Source of the DNA: Liolophura sinensis
Taxonomy: Eukaryota > Mollusca > Polyplacophora > Chitonida > Chitonidae
Assembly: GCF_032854445.1 (NCBI RefSeq)
Contig: NW_027018209.1
Span: forward strand, 1-57,058
Length of the DNA stretch: 57,058 nt
Direction: 5' to 3'
Position numbers and translations under genes: made by a program. Positions 12,301 to 24,417 of the stretch are shown here, one piece after another. The notes below the pieces were generated by a model that saw nothing but the letters and a program-made list of their open reading frames with translations, had not been told where the DNA came from and did not search any database. The stretch's first letter is position 1. Every line of letters begins with the position of its first letter.

Positions 12301-14796
12301 TTATGTGCCCTTCGGTAGCCCAGAAGACGTCAAATCTTTGGGCCAAGCCCATTTAACTCACCCAGCAAATGTCTTACTTCTAAGTCGAAGACAAACTCAA
12401 TGTCTTTATCTACATGTTGAAAAACCACACCATTTGTATATAAAAACAACAAGGTACTTGATACAATCTGCTGTAAAAAGTACGACTGAACACTGACCCA
12501 CATCAATAAGGTGCCAAAAGATGCGCAATTGGGCCAGGCATCTCCAGCTGTTGAAAAATTGCAAATTTCCTTGGTTTCCATGGAGTAAGAGCCGTTGTTA
12601 GGCACGTGATTTTCACATAAATGCTCATTCAATTGTCGCTACAGCCAAAAGTATTGGTCGGAGAGCAACGCGGTTTGCACCATTCGATTTCTCGTCACAA
12701 AATACGTCGGATTAGCCTCTTACCAGCAGCATTGCAACAGTTTTTCCACTTTTTGGATTTTTGCCTGGGCTTTTTGCTAATTCAATTCGTCTACATATTT
12801 TATGTAATATCGCGACTGGTCATTACTATAGTCAACTTTTGATTATAAGTTATGTGCCCTTCGGTAGCCCAGAAGACGTCAAATCTTTGGGCCAAGCCCA
12901 TTTAACTCATCCAGCAATTGTCTTACTTCTAGGTCGAAGACAAACTCAATGTCTTTATCTACATGTTGAAAAACCACACCATTTGTATATAAAAACAACA
13001 AGGTACTTGATACAGTCTGCTGTAGAAAGTACAATTAAACACTGACCCACATCAATAAGGTGCCAAAAGATGCGCAATTGGGCCAGGCATCTCCAGCTGT
13101 TGAAAAATTGCAAATTTCCTTGGTTTCCATTGAGTAAGAGCCGTTGTTAGGCACGTGATTTTCACATAAATGCTCATTCAATTGTAGCTACAGCCATAAG
13201 TGTTGGTCGGAGAGCAACGCGGTTTGCACCATTCGATTTCGCGCCACAAAATACGTCGGATTAGCCTCTTACCAGCAGCATTGGAACAGTTTTTCCACTT
13301 TGGGATTTTTGCCTGGGCTTTTTGCTAATTCAATTCGGCTACATATTTTATGTAATATCGCGACTGGTCATTACTATAGTCAACTTTTGATTATAAGTTA
13401 TGTGCCCTTCGGTAGCCCAGAAGACGTCAAATCTTTGGGCCAAGCCCATATAACTCATCCAGCAATTGTCTTACTTCTAGGTCGAAGACAAACTCAATGT
13501 CTTTATCTACATGTTGAAAAACCACACCATTTGTATATAAAAAACACAAGGTACTTGATACAGTCTGCTGTAAAAAGTACAATTAAACACTGACCCACAT
13601 TAATAAGGTGCCAAAAGATGCGCAATTGGGCCAGGCATCTCCAACTGTTGAAAAATTGCAAATTTCCTTGGTTTCCATGGAGTAAGAGCCGTTGTTAGGC
13701 ACGTGATTTTCACATAAATGCTCATTCAATGGTCGCTACAGCCAAAAGTATTGGTCGGAGAGCAACGCGGTTTGGACCATTCGATTTCTCGTCACAAAAT
13801 ACGTCGGATTAGCCTCTTACCAGCAGCATTGGAACAGTTTTTCCACTTTTGGATTTTTGCCTGGTCTTTTTGCTAATTGAAATGGTCTACATTTACTATG
13901 TACCATTGCGACTGGTCATTACTATATTCAACTTTTGATTATAAGGTATATGCCCTTCGGTAGCCCAGAAGACGTCAAATCTTTGGGCCAAGCCCATTTA
14001 ACTCACCCAGCAAATGTCTTACTTCTAAGTCGAAGACAAACTCAATGTCTTTATCTACATGTTGAAAAACCACACCATTTGTATATAAAAACAACAAGGT
14101 ACTTGATACAATCTGCTGTAAAAAGTACGACTGAACACTGACCCACATCAATAAGGTGCCAAAAGATGCGCAATTGGGCCAGGCATCTCCAGCTGTTGAA
14201 AAATTGCAAATTTCCTTGGTTTCCATGGAGTAAGAGCCGTTGTTAGGCACGTGATTTTCACATAAATGCTCATTCAATTGTCGCTACAGCCAAAAGTATT
14301 GGTCGGAGAGCAACGCGGTTTGCACCATTCGATTTCTCGTCACAAAATACGTCGGATTAGCCTCTTACCATCAGCATTGCAACAGTTTTTCCACTTTTTG
14401 GATTTTTGCCTGGGCTTTTTGCTAATTCAATTTGTCTACATATTTTATGTAATATCGCGACTGGTCATTACTATAGTCAACTTTTGATTATAAGTTATGT
14501 GCCCTTCGGTAGCCCAGAAGACGTCAAATCTTTGGGCCAAGCCCATTTAACTCATCCAGCAATTGTCTTACTTCTAGGTCGAAGACAAACTCAATGTCTT
14601 TATCTACATGTTGAAAAACCACACCATTTGTATATAAAAAACACAAGGTACTTGATACAGTCTGCTGTAAAAAGTACAATTAAACACTGACCCACATTAA
14701 TAAGGTGCCAAAAGATGCGCAATTGGGCCAGGCATCTCCAACTGTTGAAAAATTGCAAATTTCCTTGGTTTCCATGGAGTAAGAGCCGTTGTTAGG
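9313..14796 (+). repeat. Second pentamer type, two consecutive copies
   Basis: Copy one has anchors 9313, 9862, 10411, 10958, 11506; copy two has 12054, 12603, 13152, 13700, 14248. Each begins with the gttCACGTG context (shared with the monomer at 554), followed by the gtctac type, the gtagctac/cgcgccac type, a gaaatggtctac type and a second gtctac-like type. The period is 2,741-2,743 bp. Copies are less uniform than those of the first pentamer: CACATG at 11506 becomes CACGTG at 14248, and the monomer at 13700 has its own changes. The start context links it to 554. Confidence 0.75.
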
Positions 14797-15344
14797 CACG
14801 TGATTTTCACATAAATGCTCATTCAATGGTCTCTACAGCCAAAAGTTTTGGTCGGAGAGCAACGCGGTTTGGACCATTCGATTTCTCGTCACAAAATACG
14901 TCGGATTAGCCTCTTACCAGCAGCATTGGAACAGTTTTTCCACTTTTGGATTTTTGCCTGGTCTTTTTGCTAATTGAAATGGTCTACATTTACTATGTAC
15001 CATTGCGACTGGTCATTACTATATTCAACTTTTGATTATAAGGTATATGCCCTTCGGTAGCCCAGAAGACGTCAAATCTTTGGGCCAAGCCCATTTAACT
15101 CACCCAGCAAATGTCTTACTTCTAAGTCGAAGACAAACTCAATGTCTTTATCTACATGTTGAAAAACCACACCATTTGTATATAAAAACAACAAGGTACT
15201 TGATACAATCTGCTGTAAAAAGTACGACTGAACACTGACCCACATCAATAAGGTGCCAAAAGATGCGCAATTGGGCCAGGCATCTCCAGCTGTTGAAAAA
15301 TTGCAAATTTCCTTGGTTTCCATGGAGTAAGAGCCGTTGTTAGG
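13700..15344 (+). repeat. Local dimer duplication (two-monomer step)
   Basis: Monomers at anchors 13700 and 14797, two monomers apart, share private variants: caatggtc in place of caattgtc, tttggacc in place of tttgcacc (near 13772 and 14869), and the upstream pair cattaataagg and ccaactgttg. The intervening monomer (14248) does not have them. This indicates a recent 1,097-bp dimer duplication inside the pentamer domain. Confidence 0.75.
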
Positions 15345-17110
15345 CACGTGATTTTCACATAAATGCTCATTCAATTGTCGCTACAGCCAAAAGTATTGGT
15401 CGGAGAGCAACGCGGTTTGCACCATTCGATTTCTCGTCACAAAATACGTCGGATTAGCCTCTTACCAGCAGCATTGGAACAGTTTTTCCACTTTTGGGAT
15501 TTTTGCCTGGGCTTTTTGCTAATTCAATTCGGCTACATTTACTATGTAATATCGCGACTGGTCATTACTATATTCAACTTTTGATTATAAGTTATGTGCC
15601 CTTCGGTAGCCCAGAAGACGTCAAATCTTTGGGCCAAGCCCATTTAACTCATCCAGCAATTGTCTTACTTCTAAGTCGAAGACAAACTCAATGTCTTTAT
15701 CTACATGTTGAAAAACCACACCATTTGTATATAAAAACAACAAGGTACTTGATACAGTCTGCTGTAAAAAGTACAATTGAACACTGACCCACATCAATAA
15801 GGTGCCAAATGATGCGGAATTGGGCCAGGCATCTCCAGCTGTTGAAAAATTGCAAATTTCCTTGGTTTCCATGGAGTAAGAGCCGTTGCTGGGCACGTGA
15901 TTTTCACATAAATGCTCATTCAATTGTCGCTACAGCCAAAAGTATTGGTCGGAGAGCAACGCGGTTTGCACCATTCGATTTCTCGTCACAAAATACGTCG
16001 GATTAGCCTCTTACCAGTAGCATTGGAACAGTTTTTCCACTTTTGGATTTTTGCCTGGGCTTTTTGCTAATTCAATTCGGCTACATTTACTATGTAATAT
16101 CGCGACTGGTCAATACTATATTCAACTTTTGATTATAAGTTATGTGCCCTTCGGTAGCCCAGAAGACGTCAAATCTTTGGGCCAAGCCCATTTAACTCAT
16201 CCAGCAATTGTCTTACTTCTAAGTCGAAGACAATCTCAATGTCTTTATCTACATGTTGAAAAACCACACCATTTGTATATAAAAAACACAAGGTACTTGA
16301 TACCGTCTGCTGTAAAAAGTACAATTAAACACTGACCCACATCAATAAGGTGCCAAAAGATGCGCAATTGGGCCAGGCATCTCCAGCTGTTGAAAAATTG
16401 CAAATTTCCTTGGTTTCCATGGAGTAAGAGCCGTTGTGAGGCACGTGATTTTCACATAAATGCTCATTCAATTGTCGCTACAGCCAAAAGTATTGGTCGG
16501 AGAGGCAACGCGGTTTGCACCATTCGATTTCTCGTCACAAAATACGTCGGATTAGCCTCTTACCAGCAGCATTGGAACAGTTTTTCCACTTTTGGGTTTT
16601 TGCCTGGGCTTTTTGCTAATTGAAATCGGCTACATTTACTATGTACCATCGCGACTGATCATTACTATATTCCATCTTTGATTATAAGTTATGTGCCCTT
16701 CGGTAGCCCAGATGACGTCAAATCTTTGGGCCAAGCCCATTTAACTCACCCAGCAAATGTCTTACTTCTAAGTCGAAGACAAACTCAATGTCTTTATCTA
16801 CATGTTGAAAAACCACATCTATTATGTAAAAAAACAACAAGGTACTTGATACAGTCTGCTGTAAAAAGTACAATTGAACAATGACCCACATCAATAAGGT
16901 GCCAAAAGATGCGCAATTGGGCCAGGCATCTCCAGCTGTTGAAAAATTGCAAATTTCCTTGGTTTCCATGGAGTAAGAGCCGTTGCTGGTCACGTGATTT
17001 TCACATAAATGCTCATTCAATTGTCGCTACAGCCAAAAGTATTGGTCGGAGAGCAACGCGGTTTGCACCATTCGATTTCTCGTCACAAAATACGTCGGAT
17101 TAGCCTCTTA

Positions 17111-17297
17111 CCAGCAGCATTGGAACAGTTTTTCCACTTTTGGATTTTTGCCTGGGCTTTTTGCTAATTAAATTCGGCTACATTTACTATGTAATATCGC
17201 GACTGGTCATTACTATAGTCAACTTTTGATTATAAGTTATGTGCCCTTCGGTAGCCCAGAAGACGTCAAATCTTTGGGCCAAGCCCATTTAACTCAT
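17111..17297 (+). repeat. Putative ancestral sub-unit 2 of the monomer (~187 bp)
   Basis: Defined from the ccagc box at 17111 to the next at 17298. It is preceded by gcaccattcg (17065) and TACGTC (17091). These correspond to gcccttcg (17243) and GACGTC (17262) ahead of the next ccagc box. Identity outside these boxes is low by eye. Confidence 0.5.
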
Positions 17298-17479
17298 CCA
17301 GCAATTGTCTTACTTCTAAGTCGAAGACAAACTCAATGTCTTTATCTACATGTTGAAAAACCACACCATTTGTATTTAAAAAACACAAGGTACTTGATAC
17401 AGTCTGCTGTAAAAACTACAATTAAACACTGACCCACATCAATAAGGTGCCAAAAGATGCGCAATTGGGCCAGGCATCT
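17298..17479 (+). repeat. Putative ancestral sub-unit 3 of the monomer (~182 bp)
   Basis: Runs from the ccagc box at 17298 to that at 17480. Its leader (ggtagcccagaagacgtc, 17250-17267, then ttgggccaagc) aligns with the leader of sub-unit 1 (ggtgccaaaagatgcg, 17446-17461, then ttgggccaggc). This is the clearest internal similarity. Confidence 0.55.
17305..17330. other. Conserved dyad (potential hairpin), example copy
   Basis: TTGTCTT (17305-17311) and AAGACAA (17324-17330) are perfect reverse complements around a 12-nt centre that itself contains ACTT and AAGT. The dyad is present in nearly every monomer. The subtype with caaatgtctt loses one outer pair. It could form a hairpin in single-stranded DNA or RNA or bind a dimeric protein; no function is shown by the sequence. 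Confidence 0.55.
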
Positions 17480-17658
17480 CCAGCTGTTGAAAAATTGCAA
17501 ATTTCCTTGGTTTCCATGGAGTAAGAGCCGTTGCTGGTCACGTGATTTTCACATAAATGCTCATTCAATTGTCGCTACAGCCAAAAGTATTGGTCGAAGA
17601 GCAACGCGGTTTGCACCATTCGATTTCTCGTCACAAAATACGTCGGATTAGCCTCTTA
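17480..17658 (+). repeat. Putative ancestral sub-unit 1 of the monomer (~179 bp)
   Basis: Runs from ccagctg at 17480 to the next ccagcagc at 17659 and contains the CACGTG anchor at 17539. Its interior aattgtcgctacag (17567) resembles aatatcgcgactg (17741) in sub-unit 2, 174 bp later. That is compatible with divergence of two copies of one unit. Confidence 0.5.
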
Positions 17659-18468
17659 CCAGCAGCATTGGAACAGTTTTTCCACTTTGGGATTTTTGCC
17701 TGGGCTTTTTGCTAATTAAATTCGGCTACATTTACTATGTAATATCGCGACTGGTCATTACTATAGTCAACTTTTGATTATAAGTTATGTGCCCTTCGGT
17801 AGCCCAGAAGATGTCAAATCTTTGGGCCAAGCCCATTTAACTCATCCAGCAATTGTCTTACTTCTAAGTCGAAGACAAACTCAATGTCTTTATCTACATG
17901 TTGAAAAACCACACCATTTGTATATAAAAAACACAAAGTACTTGATACAGTCTGCTGTAAAAAGTACAATTAAACACTGACCCACATCAATAAGGTGCCA
18001 AAAGATGCGCAATTGGGCCAGGCATCTCCAGCTGTTGAAAAATTGCAAATTTCCTTGGTTTCCATGGAGTAAGAGCCGTTGTTAGGCACGTGATTTTCAC
18101 ATAATTGCTCATTCAATTGTCGCTACAGCCAAAAGTATTGGTCGGAGAGCAACGCGGTTTGCACCATTCGATTTCTCGTCACAAAATACGTCGGATTAGC
18201 CTCTTACCAGCAGCATTGGAACAGTTTTTCCACTTTCGGATTTTTGCCTGGGCTTTTTGCTAATTCAATTCGGCTACATTTACTATGTAATATTGCGACT
18301 GGTCATTACTATAGTCGACTTTTGATTATAAGGTATATGCCCTTCGGTAGCCCAGAAGACGTCAAATCTTTAGGCCAAGCCCATTTATCTCCTCCAGCAA
18401 TTGTCTTACTTCTAAGTCGAAGACAAACTCAATGTCTTTATCTACATGTTGAAAAACCACACCATTTG

Positions 18469-18477
18469 TATATAAAA
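18469..18477 (+). promoter_or_regulatory. TATA-like element, one example of ~100
   Basis: TATATAAAA follows ccatttg in most monomers. The ggtcgaagagc-linked subtype has TATTTAAAA instead, and another group has TTATATAAAA shifted by two bases. The sequence matches a TATA box, but no other promoter part can be identified and AT-rich tracts arise easily in satellites. Treat it as a candidate for satellite transcription only. Confidence 0.25.
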
Positions 18478-21400
18478 AACACAAGGTACTTGATACAGTC
18501 TGCTGTAAAAAGTACAATTAAACACTGACCCACATCAATAAGGTGCCAAAAGATGCGCAATTGGGCCAGGTATCTCCAGCTGTTGAAAAATTGCAAATTT
18601 CCTTGGTTTCCATGGAGTAAGAGCCGTTGCTGGGCACGTGATTTTCACATAAATGCTCATTCAATTGTCGCTACAGCCAAAAGTATTGGTCGGAGAGCAA
18701 CGCGGTTTGCACCATTCGATTTCTCGTCACAAAATACGTCGGATTAGCCTCTTACCAGCAGCATTGGAACAGTTTTTCTACTTTTGGATTTTTGCCTGGG
18801 CTTTTTGCTAATTAAATTCGGCTACATTTACTATGTAATATCGCGACTGGTCATTACTATAGTCAACTTTTGATTATAAGTTATGTGCCCTTCGGTAGCC
18901 CAGAAGACGTCAAATCTTTGGGCCAAGCCCATTTAACTCATCCAGCAATTGTCTTACTTCTAAGTCGAAGACAAACTCAATGTCTTTATCTACATGTTGA
19001 AAAACCACACCATTTGTATATAAAAAACACAAGGTACTTGATACAGTCTGCTGTAAAAAGTACAATTAAACACTGACCCACATCAATAAGGTGCCAAAAG
19101 ATGCGCAATTGGGCCAGGCATCTCCAGCTGTTGAAAAATTGCAAATTTCCTTGGTTTCCATGGAGTAAGAGCCGTTACTGGTCACGTGATTTTCACATAA
19201 ATGCTCATTCAATTGTCGCTACAGCCAAAAGTATTGGTCGGAGAGCAACGCGGTTTGCACCATTCGATTTCTCGTCACAAAATACGTCGGATTAGCCTCT
19301 TACCAGCAGCATTGGAACAGTTTTTCCACTTTTGGGTTTTTGCCTGGGCTTTTTGCTAATTGAAATCGGCTACATTTACTATGTACCATCGCGACTGATC
19401 ATTACTATATTCCATCTTTGATTATAAGTTATGTGCCCTTCGGTAGCCCAGATGAGGTCAAATCTTTGGGCCAAGCCCATTTAACTCCTCCAGCAATTGT
19501 CTTACTTCTAAGTCGAAGACAAACTCAATGTCTTTATCTACATGTTGAAAAACCACACCTATTATATAAAAAAACAAAAAGGTACTTGATACAGTCTGCT
19601 GTAAAAAGTACAATTGAACAATGACCCACATCAATAAGGTGCCAAAAGATGCGCAATTGGGCCAGGCATCTCCAGCTGTTGAAAAATTGCAAATTTCCTT
19701 GGTTTCCATGGAGTAAGAGCCGTTGCTGGTCACGTGATTTTCACATAAATGCTCATTCAATTGTCGCTACAGCCAAAAGTATTGGTCGGAGAGCAACGCG
19801 GTTTGCACCATTCGATTTCTCGTCACAAAATACGTCGGATTAGCCTCTTACCAGCAGCATTGGAACAGTTTTTCCACTTTTGGATTTTTGCCTGGGCTTT
19901 TTGCTAATTAAATTCGGCTACATTTACTATGTAATATCGCGACTGGTCATTACTATAGTCAACTTTTGATTATAAGTTATGTGCCCTTCGGTAGCCCAGA
20001 AGACGTCAAATCTTTGGGCCAAGCCCATTTAACTCATCCAGCAATTGTCTTACTTCTAAGTCGAAGACAAACTCAATGTCTTTATCTACATGTTGAAAAA
20101 CCACACCATTTGTGTATAAAAAACACAAGGTACTTGATACAGTCTGCTGTAAAAAGTACAATTAAACACTGACCCACATCAATAAGGTGCCAAAAGATGC
20201 GCAATTGGGCCAGGCATCTCCAGCTGTTGAAAAAATTGCAAATTTCCTTGGTTTCCATGGAGTAAGAGCCGTTGTTAGGCACGTGATTTTCACATAATTG
20301 CTCATTCAATTGTCGCTACAGCCAAAAGTATTGGTCGGAGAGCAACGCGGTTTGCACCATTCGATTTCTCGTCACAAAATACGTCGGATTAGCCTCTTAC
20401 CAGCAGCATTGGAACAGTTTTTCCACTTTTGGATTTTTGCCTGGGCTTTTTGCTAATTGAATTCGGCTACATTTACTATGTAATATCGCGACTGGTCATT
20501 ACTATAGTCAACTTTTGATTATCAGGTATATGCCCTTCGGTAGCCCAGAAGACGTCAAATCTTTGGGCCAAGCCCATTTAACTCCTCCAGCAATTGTCTT
20601 ACTTCTAAGTCGAAGACAAACTCAATGTCTTTATCTACATGTTGAAAAACCACACCATTTGTATATAAAAAACACAAGGTACTTTATACAGTCTGCTGTA
20701 AAAAGTACAATTAAACACTGACCCACATCAATAAGGTGCCAAAAGATGCGCAATTGGGCCAGGCATCTCCAGCTGTTGAAAAATTGCAAATTTCCTTGGT
20801 TTCCATGGAGTAAGAGCCGTTGCTGGGCACGTGATTTTCACATAAATGCTCATTCAATTGTCGCTACAGCCAAAAGTATTGGTCGGAGAGCAACGCGGTT
20901 TGCACCAATCGATTTCTCGTCACAAAATACGTCGGATTAGCCTCTTACCAGCAGCATTGGAACAGTTTTTCCACTTTTGGATTTTTGCCTGGGCTTTTTG
21001 CTAATTCAATTCGGCTACATTTACTATGTAATATCGCGACTGCTTATTACTATAGTCAACTTTTGATTATAAGTTATGTGCCCTTCGGTAGCCCAGAAGA
21101 TGTCAAATCTTTGAGCCAAGCCTCATTTAACTCATCCAGCAATTGTCTTACTTCTAAGTCGAAGACAAACTCAATGTCTTTATCTACATGTTGAAAAACC
21201 ACACCATTTGTACATAAAAAACAAAAGGTACTTGATACAGTCTGCTGTAAAAAGTACAATTAAACACTGACCCACATCAATAAGGTGCCAAAAGATGCGC
21301 AATTGGGCCAGGCATCTCCAGCTGTTGAAACATTGCAAATTTCCTTGGTTTCCATGGAGTAAGAGCCGTTGTTAGGCACGTGATTTTCACATAATTGCTC

Positions 21401-24400
21401 ATTCAATTGTCGCTACAGCCAAAAGTATTGGTCGGAGAGCAACGCGGTTTGCACCATTCGATTTCTCGTCACAAAATACGTCGGATTAGCCTCTTACCAG
21501 CAGCATTGGAACAGTTTTTCCACTTTTGGATTTTTGCCTGGGCTTTTTGCTCATTCAATTCGGCTACATTTACTATGTAATATTGCGACTGGTCATTACT
21601 ATAGTCAACTTTTGATTATAAGGTATATGCCCTTCGGTAGCCCAGAAGACGTCAAATCTTTGGGCCAAGCCCATTTAACTCCTCCAGCAATTGTCTTACT
21701 TCTAAGTCGAAGACAAACTCAATGTCTTTATCTACATGTTGAAAAACCACACCATTTGTATATAAAAAACACAAGGTACTTGATACAGTCTGCTGTAAAA
21801 AGTACAATTAAACACTGACCCACATCAATAAGGTGCCAAAAGATGCGCAATTGGGCCAGGTATCTCCAGCTGTTGAAAAATTGCAAATTTCCTTGGTTTC
21901 CATGGAGTAAGAGCCGTTGCTGGGCACGTGATTTTCACATAAATGCTCATTCAATTGTCGCTACAGCCAAAAGTATTGGTCGGAGAGCAACGCGGTTTGC
22001 ACCATTCGATTTCTCGTCACAAAATACGTCGGATTAGCCTCTTACCAGCAGCATTGGAACAGTTTTTCCATTTTGGGATTTTTGCCTGGCTTTTTGCTAA
22101 TTAAATTCGGCTACATTTACTATGTAATATCGCGACTGGTCATTACTATAGTCAACTTTTGATTATAAGTTATGTGCCCTTCGGTAGCCCAGAAGACGTC
22201 AAATCTTTGGGCCAAGCCCATTTAACTCATCCAGCAATTGTCTTACTTCTAAGTCGAAGACAAACTCAATGTCTTTATCTACATGTTGAAAAACCACACC
22301 ATTTGTATTTAAAAAACATAAGGTACTTGATACAGTCTGCTGTAAAAAGTACAATTAAACACTGACCCACATCAATAAGGTGCCAAAAGATGCGCAATTG
22401 GGCCAGGCATCTCCAGCTGTTGAAAAATTGCAAATTTCCTTGGTTTCCATGGAGTAAGAGCCGTTGCTGGTCACGTGATTTTCACATAAATGCTCATTCA
22501 ATTGTCGCTACAGCCAAAAGTATTGGTCGGAGAGCAACGCGGTTTGCACCATTCGATTTCTCGTCACAAAATACGTCGGATTAGCCTCTTACCAGCAGCA
22601 TTGGAACAGTTTTTCCACTTTGGGATTTTTGCCTGGGCTTTTTGCTAATTCAATTCGGCTACATATTTTATATAATATCGCGACTGGTCATTACTATAGT
22701 CAACTTTTGATTATAAGTTATGTGCCCTTCGGTAGCCCAGAAGACGTCAAATCTTTGGGCCAAGCCCATATAACTCATCCAGCAATTGTCTTACTTCTAG
22801 GTCGAAGACAAACTCAATGTCTTTATCTACATGTTGAAAAACCACACCATTTGTATATAAAAAACACAAGGTACTTGATACAGTCTGCTGTAAAAAGTAC
22901 AATTAAACACTGACCCACATCAATACGGTGCCAAAAGATGCGCAATTGGGCCAGGCATCTACAGCTGTTGAAAAATTGCAAATTTCCTTGGTTTCCATGG
23001 AGTAAGAGCCGTTGTTAGGCACATGATTTTCACATAAATGCTCATTCAATTGTCGCTACAGCCAAAAGTATTGGTCGGAGAGCAACGCGGTTTGCACCAT
23101 TCGATTTCTCGTCACAAAATACGTCGGATTAGCCTCTTACCAGCAGCATTGGAACAGTTTTCTACTTTTTGGATTTTTGCCTGTGGTTTTTGCTAATTCA
23201 ATTCGGCTACATATTTTATGTAATATCGCGACTGGTCATTACTATAGTCAACTTTTGATTATAAGTTATGTGCCCTTCGGTAGCCCAGAAGACGTCAAAT
23301 CTTTGGGCCAAGCCCATATAACTCATCCAGCAATTGTCTTACTTCTAGGTCGAAGACAAACTCAATGTCTTTATCTACATGTTGAAAAACCACACCATTT
23401 GTATATAAAAAACACAAGGTACTTGATACAGTCTGCTGTAAAAAGTACAATTAAACACTGACCCACATCAATAAGGTGCCAAAAGATGCGCAATTGGGCC
23501 AGGCATCTCCAGCTGTTGAAAAATTGCAAATTTCCTTGGTTTCCATGGAGTAAGAGCCGCTGCTGGTCACGTGATTTTCACATAAATGCTCATTCAATTG
23601 TCGCTACAGCCAAAAGTATTGGTCGGAGAGCAACGCGGTTTGCACCATTCGATTTCTCGTCACAAAATACGTCGGATTAGCCTCTTACCAGCAGCATTGG
23701 AACAGTTTTTCCACTTTTGGATTTTTGCCTGGGCTTTTTGCTAATTCAATTCGGCTACATTTACTATGTAATATCGCGACTGGTCATTACTATATTCAAC
23801 TTTTGATTATAAGTTATGTGCCCTTCGGTAGCCCAGAAGACGTCAAATCTTTGGGCCAAGCCCATTTAACTCATCCAGCAAATTTCTTACTTCTAAGTCG
23901 AAGACAAACTCAATGTCTTTATCTACATGTTGAAAAACCACACCATTTGTATATAAAAACAACAAGGTACTTGATACAATCTGCTGTAAAAAGTACGACT
24001 GAACACTGACCCACATCAATAAGGTGCCAAAAGATGCGCAATTGGGCCAGGCATCTCCAGCTGTTGAAAAATTGCAAATTTCCTTGGTTTCCATGGAGTA
24101 AGAGCCGTTGTTAGGCACGTGATTTTCACATAAATGCTCATTCAATTGTCGCTACAGCCAAAAGTATTGGTCGGAGAGCAACGCGGTTTGCACCATTCGA
24201 TTTCTCGTCACAAAATACGTCGGATTAGCCTCTTACCAGCAGCATTGGAACAGTTTTTCCACTTTGGGATTTTTGCCTGGGCTTTTTGCTAATTAAATTC
24301 GGCTACATATTTTATGTAATATCGCGACTGGTCATTACTATAGTCAACTTTTGATTATAAGGTATATGCCCTTCGGTAGCCCAGAAGACGTCAAATCTTT

Positions 24401-24417
24401 GGGCCAAGCCCATTTAA

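Larger units (their letters stand above)
1..15893 (+). repeat. Zone A: pentameric higher-order repeat domain
   Basis: About 29 monomers organised with a five-monomer period (~2.74 kb). Markers that recur every fifth monomer include an anchor followed by attatgac (6, 2195, 4930, 7667), CACATG in place of CACGTG (1647, 4384, 7120), a gtagctac plus cgcgccac variant (near 3325, 6057, 8800, 10444, 13184), and gtctac with an atattttatg tract (near 2930, 5660, 8402, 10046, 12788). Four markers with the same phase make chance unlikely. Within one higher-order unit neighbouring monomers differ clearly. Monomers five apart are close to identical apart from one-base indels. Confidence 0.88.
16991..17538 (+). 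repeat. Reference 548-bp monomer (anchor to anchor)
   Basis: A clean copy used here to map internal structure: CACGTG at 16991; TACGTC at 17091; GACGTC at 17262; a 26-nt dyad at 17305-17330; an A/T tract where most copies have TATATAAAA; CAGCTG at 17481; CCATGG near 17516. Three motif sets recur about every 183 bp and suggest an ancestral trimer. NcoI (CCATGG), PvuII (CAGCTG), PmlI (CACGTG) and AatII (GACGTC) sites occur about once per monomer and should give a 548-bp ladder. Confidence 0.9.

Noticed and set aside
17071-17090. CENP-B box in the ttcgatttctcg stretch
   Set aside because: It matches only the TTCG start of the box; the required CGGG end is absent in all monomer subtypes and on the other strand.
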